Shown: one piece after another, positions 18,356 through 27,035 of the stretch | Layout of the letters: each line of letters opens with the position of its first letter | Numbering within the stretch: the first letter of the stretch is position 1 | Assembly: GCF_006210265.1 (NCBI RefSeq) | Contig: NZ_VCNC01000004.1 | Coordinates: 1 to 64,000, forward strand | Direction of reading: 5' to 3' | DNA length: 64,000 nucleotides | Source of the DNA: Desulfovibrio sp. UCD-KL4C | GTDB lineage: Bacteria > Desulfobacterota > Desulfovibrionia > Desulfovibrionales > Desulfovibrionaceae | The notes under the pieces: generated by a model | The model's input: the letters and a program-made list of their open reading frames with translations, nothing else | The model's database searches: none | Told to the model about the DNA's origin: nothing | Program-made: the position numbers and the translations under genes

Positions 18356-19828
18356 CTAATTATTGAAAAAAGTTTTCTTAATGTCATGTTTTTTTAGCAG
18401 TGCATATAATCTGGAGTTTGAAAGTCCTGAAACTTGAGCCGCTTTTTTAATATTGCCGTTGCAATGAAGAAAAAGACTTTCCAAATAGAGCTTTTCAGCC
18501 TGATCAAGGGCTTGATCTCTATATTCTTTCATGGGGGGAAAATCATCATTTGAAGGTGGAGTATAGGACGATATTTCTGTTTCTTTAGGTAAGTTTTTTG
18601 GGGTTAATTTATGCCCTTGAATGACAGTTAAAACTGGTTTGCTATCAGTTCTAGGCACAACAGAGTGTTGAGCAGCAGCAATTCGTATGCGTACAGGCAG
18701 GTGAATCGGCAAAAATTCTCCTGCTTCAGGGTTCGTGGCGAAAACTTGTTCTAAAATATTGAAAAGCTCTCGAATATTTCCGGGCCATGAGTATGTTTCC
18801 AAAGCTTTAAGAAACTCACTTGAAACAGGTGTCGGTGCCGTATTCCCATCTGCGCTAAGTTTGTTTAAAAAATATCTGCTTAGTTCGGGGATATCTTCTT
18901 TGCGCTGTCGCAGTGGCGGTAGCTCAATAGTGAAAGCCTGTATGCGATACATCAGATCCTGCCGGAATCTTCCAGTCTGGACTAGTGCCTCAAGGTCGCG
19001 ATTTGTTGCTGTAACCAGCCTAAAGTCGCTTTTGATTTCTTTGGGGTCGCCGACTGGACGGAATGTATGTTCTTGCAGAACTCTTAAGAAAGATTTTTGA
19101 AGCGCCAGTGGAAGTTCGCCAACTTCATCTAGGAAGAGAGTCCCTCCATCAGCTTTAGCAATCAACCCCTGATTGGATTCTTCCGCACTTGTGAAAGCTC
19201 CACGCTTATGTCCGAAAAGTATGCTTTCAACAAGATTTTCAGGAATTGATGCACAGTCAACAGCGATAAAAGGGCCTTTTCTGTGCGGGCTGTTATCGTG
19301 TACAGCTTTTGCGAAAAGTTCTTTTCCGGTTCCAGTCTCACCTGAAATTGAAACACTTACATGGCTCTCAGCTGCTTTAGCTGCCTGCTCCAGACTGCGC
19401 ATAATAGCTTTGGAGCGTCCTATAATATTATGATGCCCAAGCTTAGGGTGAGAAGCTTGTTTTTCAGTTCTATATTGCAGTACTCGTTGCATATGTAGAA
19501 GGTATTGTTCAGCAGTCGCAGGCTTACTTATGTAGTCCCATGCACCGGAGTTAATAGCCAGCTCTGCTCCTTTTGAGTTACCTTTACCTGTGATAATGAC
19601 TACTTCTGGGGAATTTTTTAATATTTGCAACTCAGGAAGAGCGTCAAGCCCATTTCCGTCTGGAAGCACAACATCAAGAAATATGATATCGAAGCGTTCT
19701 TCGCGGGCTAGTGCGACACCTTCTTTGAGCGTAAGAGATTTCTCTCCGCTGTGTCCAAGGTGCTTGGCGAGTACAAGCAAAAGATCGCCTATGTGCGGAT
19801 CATCATCGATTATTAGAACATTGGCCAT
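18356..19828 (-). CDS. NtrC-family sigma54-dependent response regulator
   Basis: This 490-aa regulator has a receiver domain (1-120, phospho-acceptor D52 in FLDVVLPDGNG) and a AAA+ domain at about 140-375. The AAA+ part has Walker A GETGTGKE, Walker B GGTLFLDEVGELP and the sigma54-contacting loop GAFTSAEE. A linker leads to a C-terminal Fis-type helix-turn-helix (GNIKKAAQVSGLSNSRLYALLKKHDI). The loop reads GAFTSA rather than GAFTGA. Phosphorylation should trigger hexamer formation and open-complex formation by RNA polymerase-sigma54. No kinase gene is adjacent, so the partner kinase is elsewhere. Targets are unknown, and I saw no sigma54 promoter next to it. Confidence 0.92.
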   Translation of the reverse strand: MANVLIIDDDPHIGDLLLVLAKHLGHSGEKSLTLKEGVALAREERFDIIFLDVVLPDGNGLDALPELQILKNSPEVVIITGKGNSKGAELAINSGAWDYISKPATAEQYLLHMQRVLQYRTEKQASHPKLGHHNIIGRSKAIMRSLEQAAKAAESHVSVSISGETGTGKELFAKAVHDNSPHRKGPFIAVDCASIPENLVESILFGHKRGAFTSAEESNQGLIAKADGGTLFLDEVGELPLALQKSFLRVLQEHTFRPVGDPKEIKSDFRLVTATNRDLEALVQTGRFRQDLMYRIQAFTIELPPLRQRKEDIPELSRYFLNKLSADGNTAPTPVSSEFLKALETYSWPGNIRELFNILEQVFATNPEAGEFLPIHLPVRIRIAAAQHSVVPRTDSKPVLTVIQGHKLTPKNLPKETEISSYTPPSNDDFPPMKEYRDQALDQAEKLYLESLFLHCNGNIKKAAQVSGLSNSRLYALLKKHDIKKTFFNN

Positions 19829-20107
19829 AAGTGTTTTTTATTGTTGATAAGGTTTTAAAAATATTAGCTGCCATTTGGCTAAAAATAAATCAGAGCATAC
19901 TCAGATTCAGCTTGCAACACTTTTTATGTGTTTACAAATTTTAAATTTAATATCTTATAAAATTGATAATATTGTATATATTATCATAATATGAATGAGT
20001 ACTCCAGCTGATTAGATGAGATTTTATTTTTAAAGATCAAATTTTTATGAGTAACCATTTTTATTTGTATTTACTTAAGTGTTGACGTCGGTATTTGGGT
20101 TATGTTA

Positions 20108-20151
20108 GTTGACTCGTCAACAGTTGACTTGTCAACTGTTGACGAGTCAAC
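20108..20151. promoter_or_regulatory. Triple palindromic operator (MarR autoregulation)
   Basis: Three palindromes of form TTGAC-N2-GTCAA lie at 20109-20120, 20124-20135 and 20139-20150, spaced exactly 15 bp. Together they make a perfect 21-bp inverted repeat around a central TT. The array ends 21 bp before the marR start codon. It is very likely the operator bound by this MarR protein. A TTGACG at 20082-20087 just upstream may be the -35 box. The rest of the 343-bp gap (19829-20107) is AT-rich without other clear signals. Confidence 0.85.
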
Positions 20152-20171
20152 GTTTGTAAGAAAGCGAGATT

Positions 20172-20630
20172 ATGATGGATAAAAACACGTCTTTAGGCTT
20201 TTTGAATACGCAGGTTATGCGTCTTCATAAAGCTATTGTTGCAGATAAATTAAGCGCGCTTGGGCTTACTTACGGGCAGTTAGGTTTTATAATGACCGCT
20301 CTGCATCATCCTGGGTGGAATCAAGAGCAGCTATCACTTTTCCTCGTAGTTGATAAAGCTGCAACAGCTAGAGCCGTTGCGAAACTTATTAAGCTAAATT
20401 TTTTATATAGAGAAGAGAACCCTGAAAACAGGCGTGAAAAATTAGTTTACCCTACTAAAAAAGCGGAAGAAATAAAAAAAGATCTTCATGAGGCATTGCA
20501 AGCGGCAAATCAATTGATGATGTCTGATCTTAGTCAGTCTGAAAAAGAAGTTTTAATGAAAATAATGAAACGAATGATTGATACTGGTCGCGAATTTTTA
20601 GGAATGTCATCAATCTGGCAAATTTTTTAG
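20172..20630 (+). CDS. MarR family transcriptional regulator
   Basis: This 152-aa winged-helix repressor has the core LGLTYGQLGFIMTALHHPGWNQEQLSLFLVVDKAATARAVAKL (helix-turn-helix about 50-80) and the wing EENPENRREKLVYPTKKA. MarR dimers bind palindromes and are released by phenolic or other toxic ligands. The gene precedes an MFS exporter by 61 bp in the same direction, the classical arrangement for ligand-induced efflux. The operator array immediately upstream points to autorepression of both genes. Two adjacent ATG codons are possible starts. Confidence 0.9.
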   Translation: MMDKNTSLGFLNTQVMRLHKAIVADKLSALGLTYGQLGFIMTALHHPGWNQEQLSLFLVVDKAATARAVAKLIKLNFLYREENPENRREKLVYPTKKAEEIKKDLHEALQAANQLMMSDLSQSEKEVLMKIMKRMIDTGREFLGMSSIWQIF

Positions 20631-20691
20631 ATATTAGAAATTTTAAACATGTTTAATATTCAGTGCGGAATTATTTTAAGAGGTTTTTATT

Positions 20692-22095
20692 ATGGATGAT
20701 GCAAAAAAAAGAGCGGTAATCTTAGCCGTTTCAGTAACTCAATTTGTTATACCGTTTATGTTTTCAGCTGTCGGGGTTTCACTACCGGTAATTGGACGTG
20801 AATTCGGCGCAAGCGGTCTCGATTTAAGTTTAATCGAATCAATGTATATAGGCGGCGTTGCAGCTGTGCTTCTCCCTTTTGGAAGGTTTGCAGACATGCA
20901 CGGACGCGAACCTGTCTTCAGGCTCGGTGTGTTGCTTTATGCCGTATTCACGCTGCTCTTGGGATTTGCGCATGATATCAATATGCTGACTTTGTTAAGA
21001 ATGGGGCAGGGTATTTCCGGAGCACTTACAATTGCTACCAATATGGCTTTGCTAACAGATTCTGTTCCACTTAGGGAGCGTGGCAGAGCAATGGGTATTG
21101 CTGTTGCTGCTGTTTATGTAGGGCTTTCCATAGGGCCATACCTCGGAGGGCTTATAGCTACAGAGCTTGGATGGAGATGGATTTTTTACCTTGGAACAAT
21201 TCCTTTAGGGATCAGCTATATCGTCAGTCGTATCAATTTGAAAGGTAAGTTTCATTCTTCAACTGAAAAGTTTGATTATGCCGGTAGCGGGTTAATCATA
21301 TTTTCTGTAGCCACGTTTGTTTTCGGCGGAACTAATTTAAATACCGGGTGGCCTGGAATTGTTTCATTATTGGCTGGATTGCTTGGATTCACGGTTTTTA
21401 TTATTATGCAGAACAGAACTAAATACCCTCTTGTGGATTTAGTTGTCTTTAAGGAAAGATTAGATTTTTCGGAAGCAGCTCTTGTGCAGTTTATAAGTTA
21501 CGCCGGAACATTCGGGATTGTTTTTCTTTTCAGCCTATATTTGCAGAGTATTAAAGCAATGACCCCGCACGAAGCAGGCACGGTACTGGTTATACAGCCT
21601 CTGATTCAAGCTGCTTTGTCTCCGCTGGTGGGGAAATGGGCTGATATCTACTATCCGCGTGTAATTGCTATGATAGGAATGGTTGTATGCACAGTGGGAT
21701 CAATAATGGGTGCTCTGGTCGGCCCTGAAACTTCTCTTGTATATTTGTATATCATGTTTGTTATGCTCGGAATCGGTTTTGCTCTTTTTTCTGCTCCCAA
21801 TATGATCATACTTATGGGAAGTGTTCCACCTTCAAAATTTGGATTCGCTTCAGCCATCACAGGTGCTTTAAGGACTATTGGTATGGTTTCGAGCATGGTC
21901 ATAATTGCAACTTTCCTTTCTGTGTATATGGCAGATACACCTGTTTCGCATGAAAGCAGCGTGGCCTATATGAAGGTTATGCATGGAGCTCTTATTACGC
22001 TTTCCGGTTTTTGCGTGTTCGGAGTTCTGGTCTCACTTCGCTCTGTTTACAGACGTTTCTACGGTAGTGGCAGAGTTGCCAAAGATGATCTTTGA
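20692..22095 (+). CDS. MFS drug efflux transporter (DHA2-like, about 14 TM)
   Basis: This 467-aa inner-membrane exporter has the MFS loop motif GRFADMHGREPVFR (motif A) after helix 2 and the antiporter motif C region AVYVGLSIGPYLGGLIATELGWRWIFY. Hydrophobic segments number about 14, as in the EmrB/QacA branch. It probably expels toxic compounds in exchange for protons, with expression controlled by the MarR gene just upstream. The GAGG ribosome site precedes the ATG. The substrate cannot be inferred. Confidence 0.88.
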   Translation: MDDAKKRAVILAVSVTQFVIPFMFSAVGVSLPVIGREFGASGLDLSLIESMYIGGVAAVLLPFGRFADMHGREPVFRLGVLLYAVFTLLLGFAHDINMLTLLRMGQGISGALTIATNMALLTDSVPLRERGRAMGIAVAAVYVGLSIGPYLGGLIATELGWRWIFYLGTIPLGISYIVSRINLKGKFHSSTEKFDYAGSGLIIFSVATFVFGGTNLNTGWPGIVSLLAGLLGFTVFIIMQNRTKYPLVDLVVFKERLDFSEAALVQFISYAGTFGIVFLFSLYLQSIKAMTPHEAGTVLVIQPLIQAALSPLVGKWADIYYPRVIAMIGMVVCTVGSIMGALVGPETSLVYLYIMFVMLGIGFALFSAPNMIILMGSVPPSKFGFASAITGALRTIGMVSSMVIIATFLSVYMADTPVSHESSVAYMKVMHGALITLSGFCVFGVLVSLRSVYRRFYGSGRVAKDDL

Positions 22096-22128
22096 GTGCA
22101 ATCTGCGGACAACAGAAAGGAGGAGTAG

Positions 22129-22818
22129 ATGGCGGCATCAACTATCAGCGGCGTAGATATATTAGGAGCTGCGATTAAGGCAAAAAGAAGACTTGAAGAC
22201 GATCTCAGTCTTGATAATGGATTTATCTCTTCAGCTGATCAGGCGCGTGTTTTGGCTTATTATATAAATTTACTGGTGAAGTGGAACAAATCCATGAATC
22301 TGGTAGGGCCGAAGAGCTGGGATGAGATTTTTCATTCTCTCATAATCGACAGTTTGCACCTTGCTGATTTTTTAAGTGATCTGGAGTTTCCTGAAAATCC
22401 TGTGACACTTGATCTTGGTGCCGGAGCCGGACTTCCGGGGTTGCCGCTCAGAGTTGTATGGCAGAAAGGAACTTATCACTTAGTGGAATCGCGGGAAAAG
22501 CGTTCAATCTTTATGCGTACCGCCTTGCAAATGATGAAACTTCCACGCACAGAGGTTTTTCAAGGCAGAGCTGAAACATTCCCGCAGGGAGCCTTACCTG
22601 CTGATCTTATTCTCAGTAAGGCTTTTATGCCGTGGAAAGAGCTTCTGCTGTTTGTAAGGCCCATGCTAGCGGATAGTGGGCGAATCGTCGTTTTATCAAA
22701 CGATTGCGCTCCTGATTCAGCGGAGATAAACGAATGTGGCTATGAACTGGAGTCAACTATGGAATACAAAGCTGGCAAAAAAACTCATTATTTTTGGTCA
22801 CTACTGCCGTCAAGCTGA
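22129..22818 (+). CDS. rsmG: 16S rRNA (guanine527-N7)-methyltransferase RsmG
   Basis: This 229-aa SAM-dependent enzyme methylates G527 of 16S rRNA. The SAM-binding motif is TLDLGAGAGLPGLPLRVVW at about 103-121, preceded by the family segment LLVKWNKSMNLVGPKSWDE. AAAGGAGGAG precedes the ATG. It follows the MFS gene by 33 bp. Its last 31 bp overlap a convergent small gene on the other strand. Confidence 0.95.
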   Translation: MAASTISGVDILGAAIKAKRRLEDDLSLDNGFISSADQARVLAYYINLLVKWNKSMNLVGPKSWDEIFHSLIIDSLHLADFLSDLEFPENPVTLDLGAGAGLPGLPLRVVWQKGTYHLVESREKRSIFMRTALQMMKLPRTEVFQGRAETFPQGALPADLILSKAFMPWKELLLFVRPMLADSGRIVVLSNDCAPDSAEINECGYELESTMEYKAGKKTHYFWSLLPSS

Positions 22819-23006
22819 CCAGGCATTCCGCCTTTGAAAATGAGTTTTGTGGCATGTTCATCTGCTATTTCAGCCACATCCATCAGCTTTTCCAGAAAAT
22901 CAAGAATTTCAAACCTTTTTTCTTCTGTTCCGTTATCAAATTCAAATTGCATATCACCTGATGTCATGTAAAGTTCAAGTTTTTCAAGGTATTCCGGTTT
23001 GATCAT
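22788..23006 (-). CDS. Small conserved-looking acidic protein, unknown function
   Basis: This 72-aa acidic protein is rich in Glu and Asp. No family is recognised. AAGGAAC lies before the ATG, and it sits 49 bp downstream of rlmH on the same strand, so it could be the last gene of the phosphoesterase-rlmH transcript. Its C-terminal 10 codons overlap the 3' end of rsmG head-on. No terminator separates the two, so the transcripts must overlap. Confidence 0.6.
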   Translation of the reverse strand: MIKPEYLEKLELYMTSGDMQFEFDNGTEEKRFEILDFLEKLMDVAEIADEHATKLIFKGGMPGQLDGSSDQK

Positions 23007-23055
23007 TTGTGTTCCTTAATATCTTAATTTTTTAATATGGGTTGATAATTTAACT

Positions 23056-23526
23056 TTACACGTGATGGTAAGGTGACCCTTTTGAAATAGATGCTGCGCG
23101 ATAAAGCTGCTCAAGAAGCATAGTGCGGGCCAGTTCATGGGGCAGAGTCATTTTGCTAAGTGAAAGCTTTATTCTGGCAACTTTTGTAACTTGATCAGAC
23201 AATCCGAAAGGTCCACCGATAATAAAACACGGAGTAAGATTGGGATCTTCGGTCCATTTTTGCAAATATTTTGAAAGCTCAACCGAGGTCATTTCTAAAC
23301 CTGTTTCATCAAGGCAGATGACCATATCCGAAGGTCGGATTTTGCTTACAATGGATTTACCTTCACGCAAAACTTTGTCTTCCGGTGGAAGTTTTCCCGG
23401 TGCATCTTTTAAAATAGTTTCGTCAAGCTTGTGAAACCTGCCTAGTTTTTTTGTATAATGAGCGCAGGCTTCATTAAAAAATGGTTCCTTAAGCTTGCCT
23501 ACCCAGATGAATCTTAACTTACCCAT
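23056..23526 (-). CDS. rlmH: 23S rRNA (pseudouridine1915-N3)-methyltransferase RlmH
   Basis: This 156-aa SPOUT-class methyltransferase modifies pseudouridine 1915 in helix 69 of 23S rRNA. The SAM-binding knot region is CFIIGGPFGLSDQV, and the signature C-terminus LPHELARTMLLEQLYRAASISKGSPYHH is complete. It starts 6 bp after the phosphoesterase gene ends, so both are cotranscribed. Confidence 0.95.
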   Translation of the reverse strand: MGKLRFIWVGKLKEPFFNEACAHYTKKLGRFHKLDETILKDAPGKLPPEDKVLREGKSIVSKIRPSDMVICLDETGLEMTSVELSKYLQKWTEDPNLTPCFIIGGPFGLSDQVTKVARIKLSLSKMTLPHELARTMLLEQLYRAASISKGSPYHHV

Positions 23527-23532
23527 ATAATA

Positions 23533-24204
23533 CTAATTCCCTTTTAGAGCTGCTTCAAGTTTTCCGTTTTGCAATGTTATCAGCACATATCCTCCTCCTG
23601 ACGCCATGCCTGGATTAAAAATACGTGATTTTCCTATGGTATCTTCACCGCTTGATTCGTGGATATGTCCGCTGACTACTATGTCAGGCTGAACTTTTTC
23701 AATAAAATTTCGGACTGAACGGCTACCCACATGTTGACCATTTGAAATTACATCGAGTTTGGTATTGTATGGCGAGTCATGCACAGCTAAAATCAATTGG
23801 TCGTAATCACCTATTTTTGCATAAGTTTCGTCAAGCCATAGCCCAAGCTGCTCTTCACTTACTTCGCTTGGAGTTCCAAATGGAGTTGGAATAGAATAAC
23901 CAACTCCCATAATTTTTATACCTTTGGCAAGTTCGCGTGTTTCCAAATGGAGATTGGCTTCTTTGTGTTTAAGAAAATCTGTAACATTTGCGCGGTCCAT
24001 ATTTCCGATTTGGGCTAGTATGCTAGGATTTTGATCGTAAATTGTTTGCCAGACCTTTTCAACTGCGCCCTGTGGAGAATGGTTTGTAATGTCTCCGGTA
24101 ATAATGATTCCATCTGCCTCTTTAATTTCAGGAATTATTGATACAAAACTGAGGCTTTGGTGAATATCGCCAAGGGCTATCCACTTCTGTATATTTTCAG
24201 CCAT
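23533..24204 (-). CDS. Metallophosphoesterase (calcineurin-like)
   Basis: This 223-aa cytoplasmic enzyme has the metal-binding motifs GDIHQS near residue 12, GDITNHS near 37, GNMDRA near 68, a catalytic-type AVHDSPYN near 148 and GHIHES near 184. The set is complete for a binuclear phosphoesterase of the Ser/Thr phosphatase-like fold. The substrate may be a phosphodiester or cyclic nucleotide. It is the first gene of a unit with rlmH. Confidence 0.88.
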   Translation of the reverse strand: MAENIQKWIALGDIHQSLSFVSIIPEIKEADGIIITGDITNHSPQGAVEKVWQTIYDQNPSILAQIGNMDRANVTDFLKHKEANLHLETRELAKGIKIMGVGYSIPTPFGTPSEVSEEQLGLWLDETYAKIGDYDQLILAVHDSPYNTKLDVISNGQHVGSRSVRNFIEKVQPDIVVSGHIHESSGEDTIGKSRIFNPGMASGGGYVLITLQNGKLEAALKGN

Positions 24205-24437
24205 ACTTTCTCCAGTTGGTTTGCGATATGTTTACAAAGGTTAATTCAGTAGCATTAATGATTCTAAAAACCAATCAGAGCAGCTCAGAGCACCACGATT
24301 TTCATTTTTTAGCGATTATATCTAACTTTTCTTTATCGTATGAGAATTATTGTGTAGATTCATATTCACTTCAAGTGGATAATCTTGAAAAGATCTTTAT
24401 GATCCGGTTATGGAGTTAAAAACAATAGCGATTAGAC

Positions 24438-25025
24438 ATGGTGATAGGTTTGAATAAAAATGAAATAAGGTCCAACCTTCTGGCACGAAGAGGACAACTT
24501 TCAAAGGCAGAAGTTGAGTCCATGAGCTGTGCGGTAGTCTCTTCAGTTAAGTCACTTGCTGAATGGAAAAAGGCTGAAGAAGTTCTGCTGTATTGGCCTA
24601 TCAAAAATGAGGTTGACGTGACACCGTTATTTCGTGACGCGTTGGAGTCCGGGAAGAAAGTGTTTATGCCCTGTTGTCGCAGAGATGATCCGGGGATTAT
24701 GGACTTTGGAGTAGTAAGGGCGGAAGGTGATCTTTTACAAGGATCATTCGGGATAAAAGAACCGTGCAGGGATAAGTGTGAATTTCCAGATGTTATTTCT
24801 CCTGACGTAATGATAATTCCAGGTGTTGGGTTTGACCGTAAAGGATATAGAATAGGATTCGGTGGTGGGTATTATGACAGATTTCTTGCCCATCCTCAGA
24901 AAGTAGGCTCGTTGGCTATGGGAGTCTGTTATGCTTTTCAGGTGATGGATGAAATTGCGGCCGAAGAATGGGACAAACCTGTGCAGTCAATATGCACAGA
25001 TAAGGATGTTATATGGGTAAAATAG
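24438..25025 (+). CDS. 5-formyltetrahydrofolate cyclo-ligase
   Basis: This 195-aa enzyme converts 5-formyl-THF to 5,10-methenyl-THF with ATP. The signature PGVGFDRKGYRIGFGGGYYDRFL sits at about 133-155, and the N-terminal KNEIRSNLLARR basic helix is typical. The ATG at 24438 has no strong ribosome site. The 3' end overlaps the next gene by 13 bp, so coupling is likely. Confidence 0.93.
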   Translation: MVIGLNKNEIRSNLLARRGQLSKAEVESMSCAVVSSVKSLAEWKKAEEVLLYWPIKNEVDVTPLFRDALESGKKVFMPCCRRDDPGIMDFGVVRAEGDLLQGSFGIKEPCRDKCEFPDVISPDVMIIPGVGFDRKGYRIGFGGGYYDRFLAHPQKVGSLAMGVCYAFQVMDEIAAEEWDKPVQSICTDKDVIWVK

Positions 25026-25759
25026 ATTACATACCGTTTGCTTTTCCGGGGCTTGATAATATTTCATGCGCATTTACAACAAAAATCGGCGGCGCATGTA
25101 AGCCGCCCTTTGATGAAGGGAATTTATCGTTTGATGTCGGTGACGATCTTTATTCCGTAAGAGTCAACAGGACTGCCTTGGCCGCTTCTCTTGGGGTAAC
25201 ACATTGGCATGAAAGTATACAGGTTCACGGAGATGTAATACATTTTGAGCCGGAATCACAGTCGCCTGAACAGCCTCCGTATATTGAAGGGGACGGGCTC
25301 ACTTCGGCAGAGAAAGGTCACGCTCTTGTTATCAAAACAGCAGATTGCCAGCCGATTTTAATTGCGCATAATAAAGGTCATTTTGTGGCCGCATTGCATA
25401 ATGGCTGGCGCGGTAATTCCATAAATTTCCCCGGCAAGGGTGTTGCACAGATATGTGCTCATTATGGGTGCGCTCCTTCTGAACTCATGGTTGTCAGGGG
25501 ACCGAGTCTCAGTCCTGCCATGGCGGAGTTTGTGAATTTTAATTCCGATTTTGAGCCCGGTTATGAAAAATATTTCGACAAAGAAAGTAGCACTGTAGAT
25601 TTATGGAAACTGACCAATGACCAGCTGATTGGAGCAGGAATAGAATCCCGAAATATTTTCGGAATAGATATGTGCACCTACAGTATGAAAGAAACATTTT
25701 TCTCTTACAGGCGTGACAGAAAAACAGGTCGACAGGTTTCCGTAATCTGGATTAAGTAG
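25013..25759 (+). CDS. YfiH/LACC1 family purine nucleoside phosphorylase (multicopper-oxidase-like fold)
   Basis: This 248-aa protein has the family signatures VIKTADCQPILIAHN and VAALHNGWRGNSINFPG, which supply the zinc-binding Cys and His, and a C-terminal YSMKETFFSYRRDRKTGRQVS. Members were called polyphenol oxidases but act as adenosine or inosine phosphorylases and deaminases, or in murein editing. It overlaps the cyclo-ligase gene by 13 bp and ends at a bidirectional terminator. Confidence 0.9.
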   Translation: MGKIDYIPFAFPGLDNISCAFTTKIGGACKPPFDEGNLSFDVGDDLYSVRVNRTALAASLGVTHWHESIQVHGDVIHFEPESQSPEQPPYIEGDGLTSAEKGHALVIKTADCQPILIAHNKGHFVAALHNGWRGNSINFPGKGVAQICAHYGCAPSELMVVRGPSLSPAMAEFVNFNSDFEPGYEKYFDKESSTVDLWKLTNDQLIGAGIESRNIFGIDMCTYSMKETFFSYRRDRKTGRQVSVIWIK

Positions 25760-25787
25760 TCTTAAAACTATTTCTGGCACAAACAGA

Positions 25788-25823
25788 AACCCCCTCTTTG
25801 ACGCATTTATCAAAGAGGGGGTT
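25788..25823. terminator. Bidirectional terminator, yfiH-like / cheV
   Basis: A perfect 14-bp stem (25788-25801 with 25810-25823) with CCCCCTCTTTG arms sits between convergent genes. Confidence 0.92.
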
Positions 25824-25855
25824 ATATTTGACTGTGAAATTATTCTGGCAGTAAC

Positions 25856-26824
25856 TTACTGTTCAGCGTGCTTTCTTTCAATCAGCTTGAATACTCTTTC
25901 AGCTAACTGATTAATTTCAGCTTTTGAAATCTGATCATCTGCACCTACTGATTCACCCTTATGGAAGAGTGTATCAGTGATGATGGAAGAACAAAGTAAG
26001 ACTGGAAGATGTCTGAGTTCCGGGTCATCCTTAATTCTTTTGGTCAGGTTGTGTCCGTCCATGACCGGCATTTCGATGTCTGTGACAACGATGTCGAGGA
26101 AATCATCGATTGTTTTCCCTTCGCTTTTAGCTTTCTCGCGCCATTCGTTGATCTTATCCCATGCAGTTTTACCGTTATGTGTTCTGGTTACCTTAAATCC
26201 GGCATCTTCGAGCATTTGCCCGATCATGCGGCGGATCATGGTTGAGTCATCAGCAATGATAGCTTTTAGCTGCTGAGTTTCAATCTTCTGGACTAAGTCT
26301 GCATCAGGTACTTCTGTAAGATCCATGCCAGGGTTAAGGTCTGCAACGATCTTTTCAAGGTCGAGCAGGAATACGATGCGCCCTTCGAGTTTTACAACAC
26401 CCGTTATCGAGTTAGCTGTAAGGGACGAGACCTGTTTGCTTGGAGCTTCAACCTGTTCCCAGCTTATGCGGTGAATTCTTGTTACACCGGAAACAAGGAA
26501 GGCTGTAGAAATTTTATTAAACTCTGTAACAATAACTTTAGGAGCTTCGCTTTCAACCCTGTTTTTACCAACACGTCTGCTAAGGTCGATCAAAGGAATG
26601 ATTTCAGACCTGAGATCAAACGCTCCCAGAACAGCAGTGTCTGTAGCATCTGGCATATCTGTAAGTTCCGGCAGGCGAATAATTTCGACCACTTTAGCTA
26701 CGTTTATGCCGTAATAGTTTCGTCTGGTTTCTCCGCCATGGACACTGTCAGTTTCATCAATAAAAAATTCAACGATTTCAAGCTCATTAGTGCCTGATTC
26801 AAGAAGAATATTTGTTTGGGACAT
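25856..26824 (-). CDS. cheV: Chemotaxis adaptor CheV (CheW-REC)
   Basis: This 322-aa adaptor has an N-terminal CheW domain (about 15-165, with VVEIIRLPELTDMPDATD and LGAFDLRSEIIPLIDLS). It is fused to a receiver domain (about 185-315) with phosphorylation site DIVVTDIEMPVMDG and an LKAIIADDS acidic pocket. It couples receptors to CheA and tunes adaptation through phosphorylation. The gene is alone, with GGGGAGG before the ATG and its own promoter-like boxes. Which of the cell's chemosensory systems it serves is not visible. The Wsp-like cluster lies 8 kb away and has its own adaptors. Confidence 0.94.
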   Translation of the reverse strand: MSQTNILLESGTNELEIVEFFIDETDSVHGGETRRNYYGINVAKVVEIIRLPELTDMPDATDTAVLGAFDLRSEIIPLIDLSRRVGKNRVESEAPKVIVTEFNKISTAFLVSGVTRIHRISWEQVEAPSKQVSSLTANSITGVVKLEGRIVFLLDLEKIVADLNPGMDLTEVPDADLVQKIETQQLKAIIADDSTMIRRMIGQMLEDAGFKVTRTHNGKTAWDKINEWREKAKSEGKTIDDFLDIVVTDIEMPVMDGHNLTKRIKDDPELRHLPVLLCSSIITDTLFHKGESVGADDQISKAEINQLAERVFKLIERKHAEQ

Positions 26825-26934
26825 TTTTCATCCTCCCCTGAAATTCATGTGAAGTCAGCAATCAAATAAATGTATTTGTTTTGCTCGGTTTAAGATTAGC
26901 TCGAAAACATTGTTTATGAAAGAATTTTTTCAAG

Positions 26935-26964
26935 ATTATAATAATGCTTGGCCTTTTAACTCAA
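26935..26964 (-). promoter_or_regulatory. Probable sigma70 promoter of cheV
   Basis: On the minus strand TTGAGT (26959-26964) and a perfect TATAAT (26935-26940) are 18 bp apart, about 110 bp before the cheV start. Confidence 0.6.
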
Positions 26965-27035
26965 GTATAAACCATGACGTTGTCAATCAAATTAAAGTGA
27001 AAATATTAATTATGAAAATAAAATAACACAATAAC

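Noticed and set aside
20082-20151. CRISPR-like short repeats
   Set aside because: The repeats are three palindromes without spacers or a cas gene; they are an operator.
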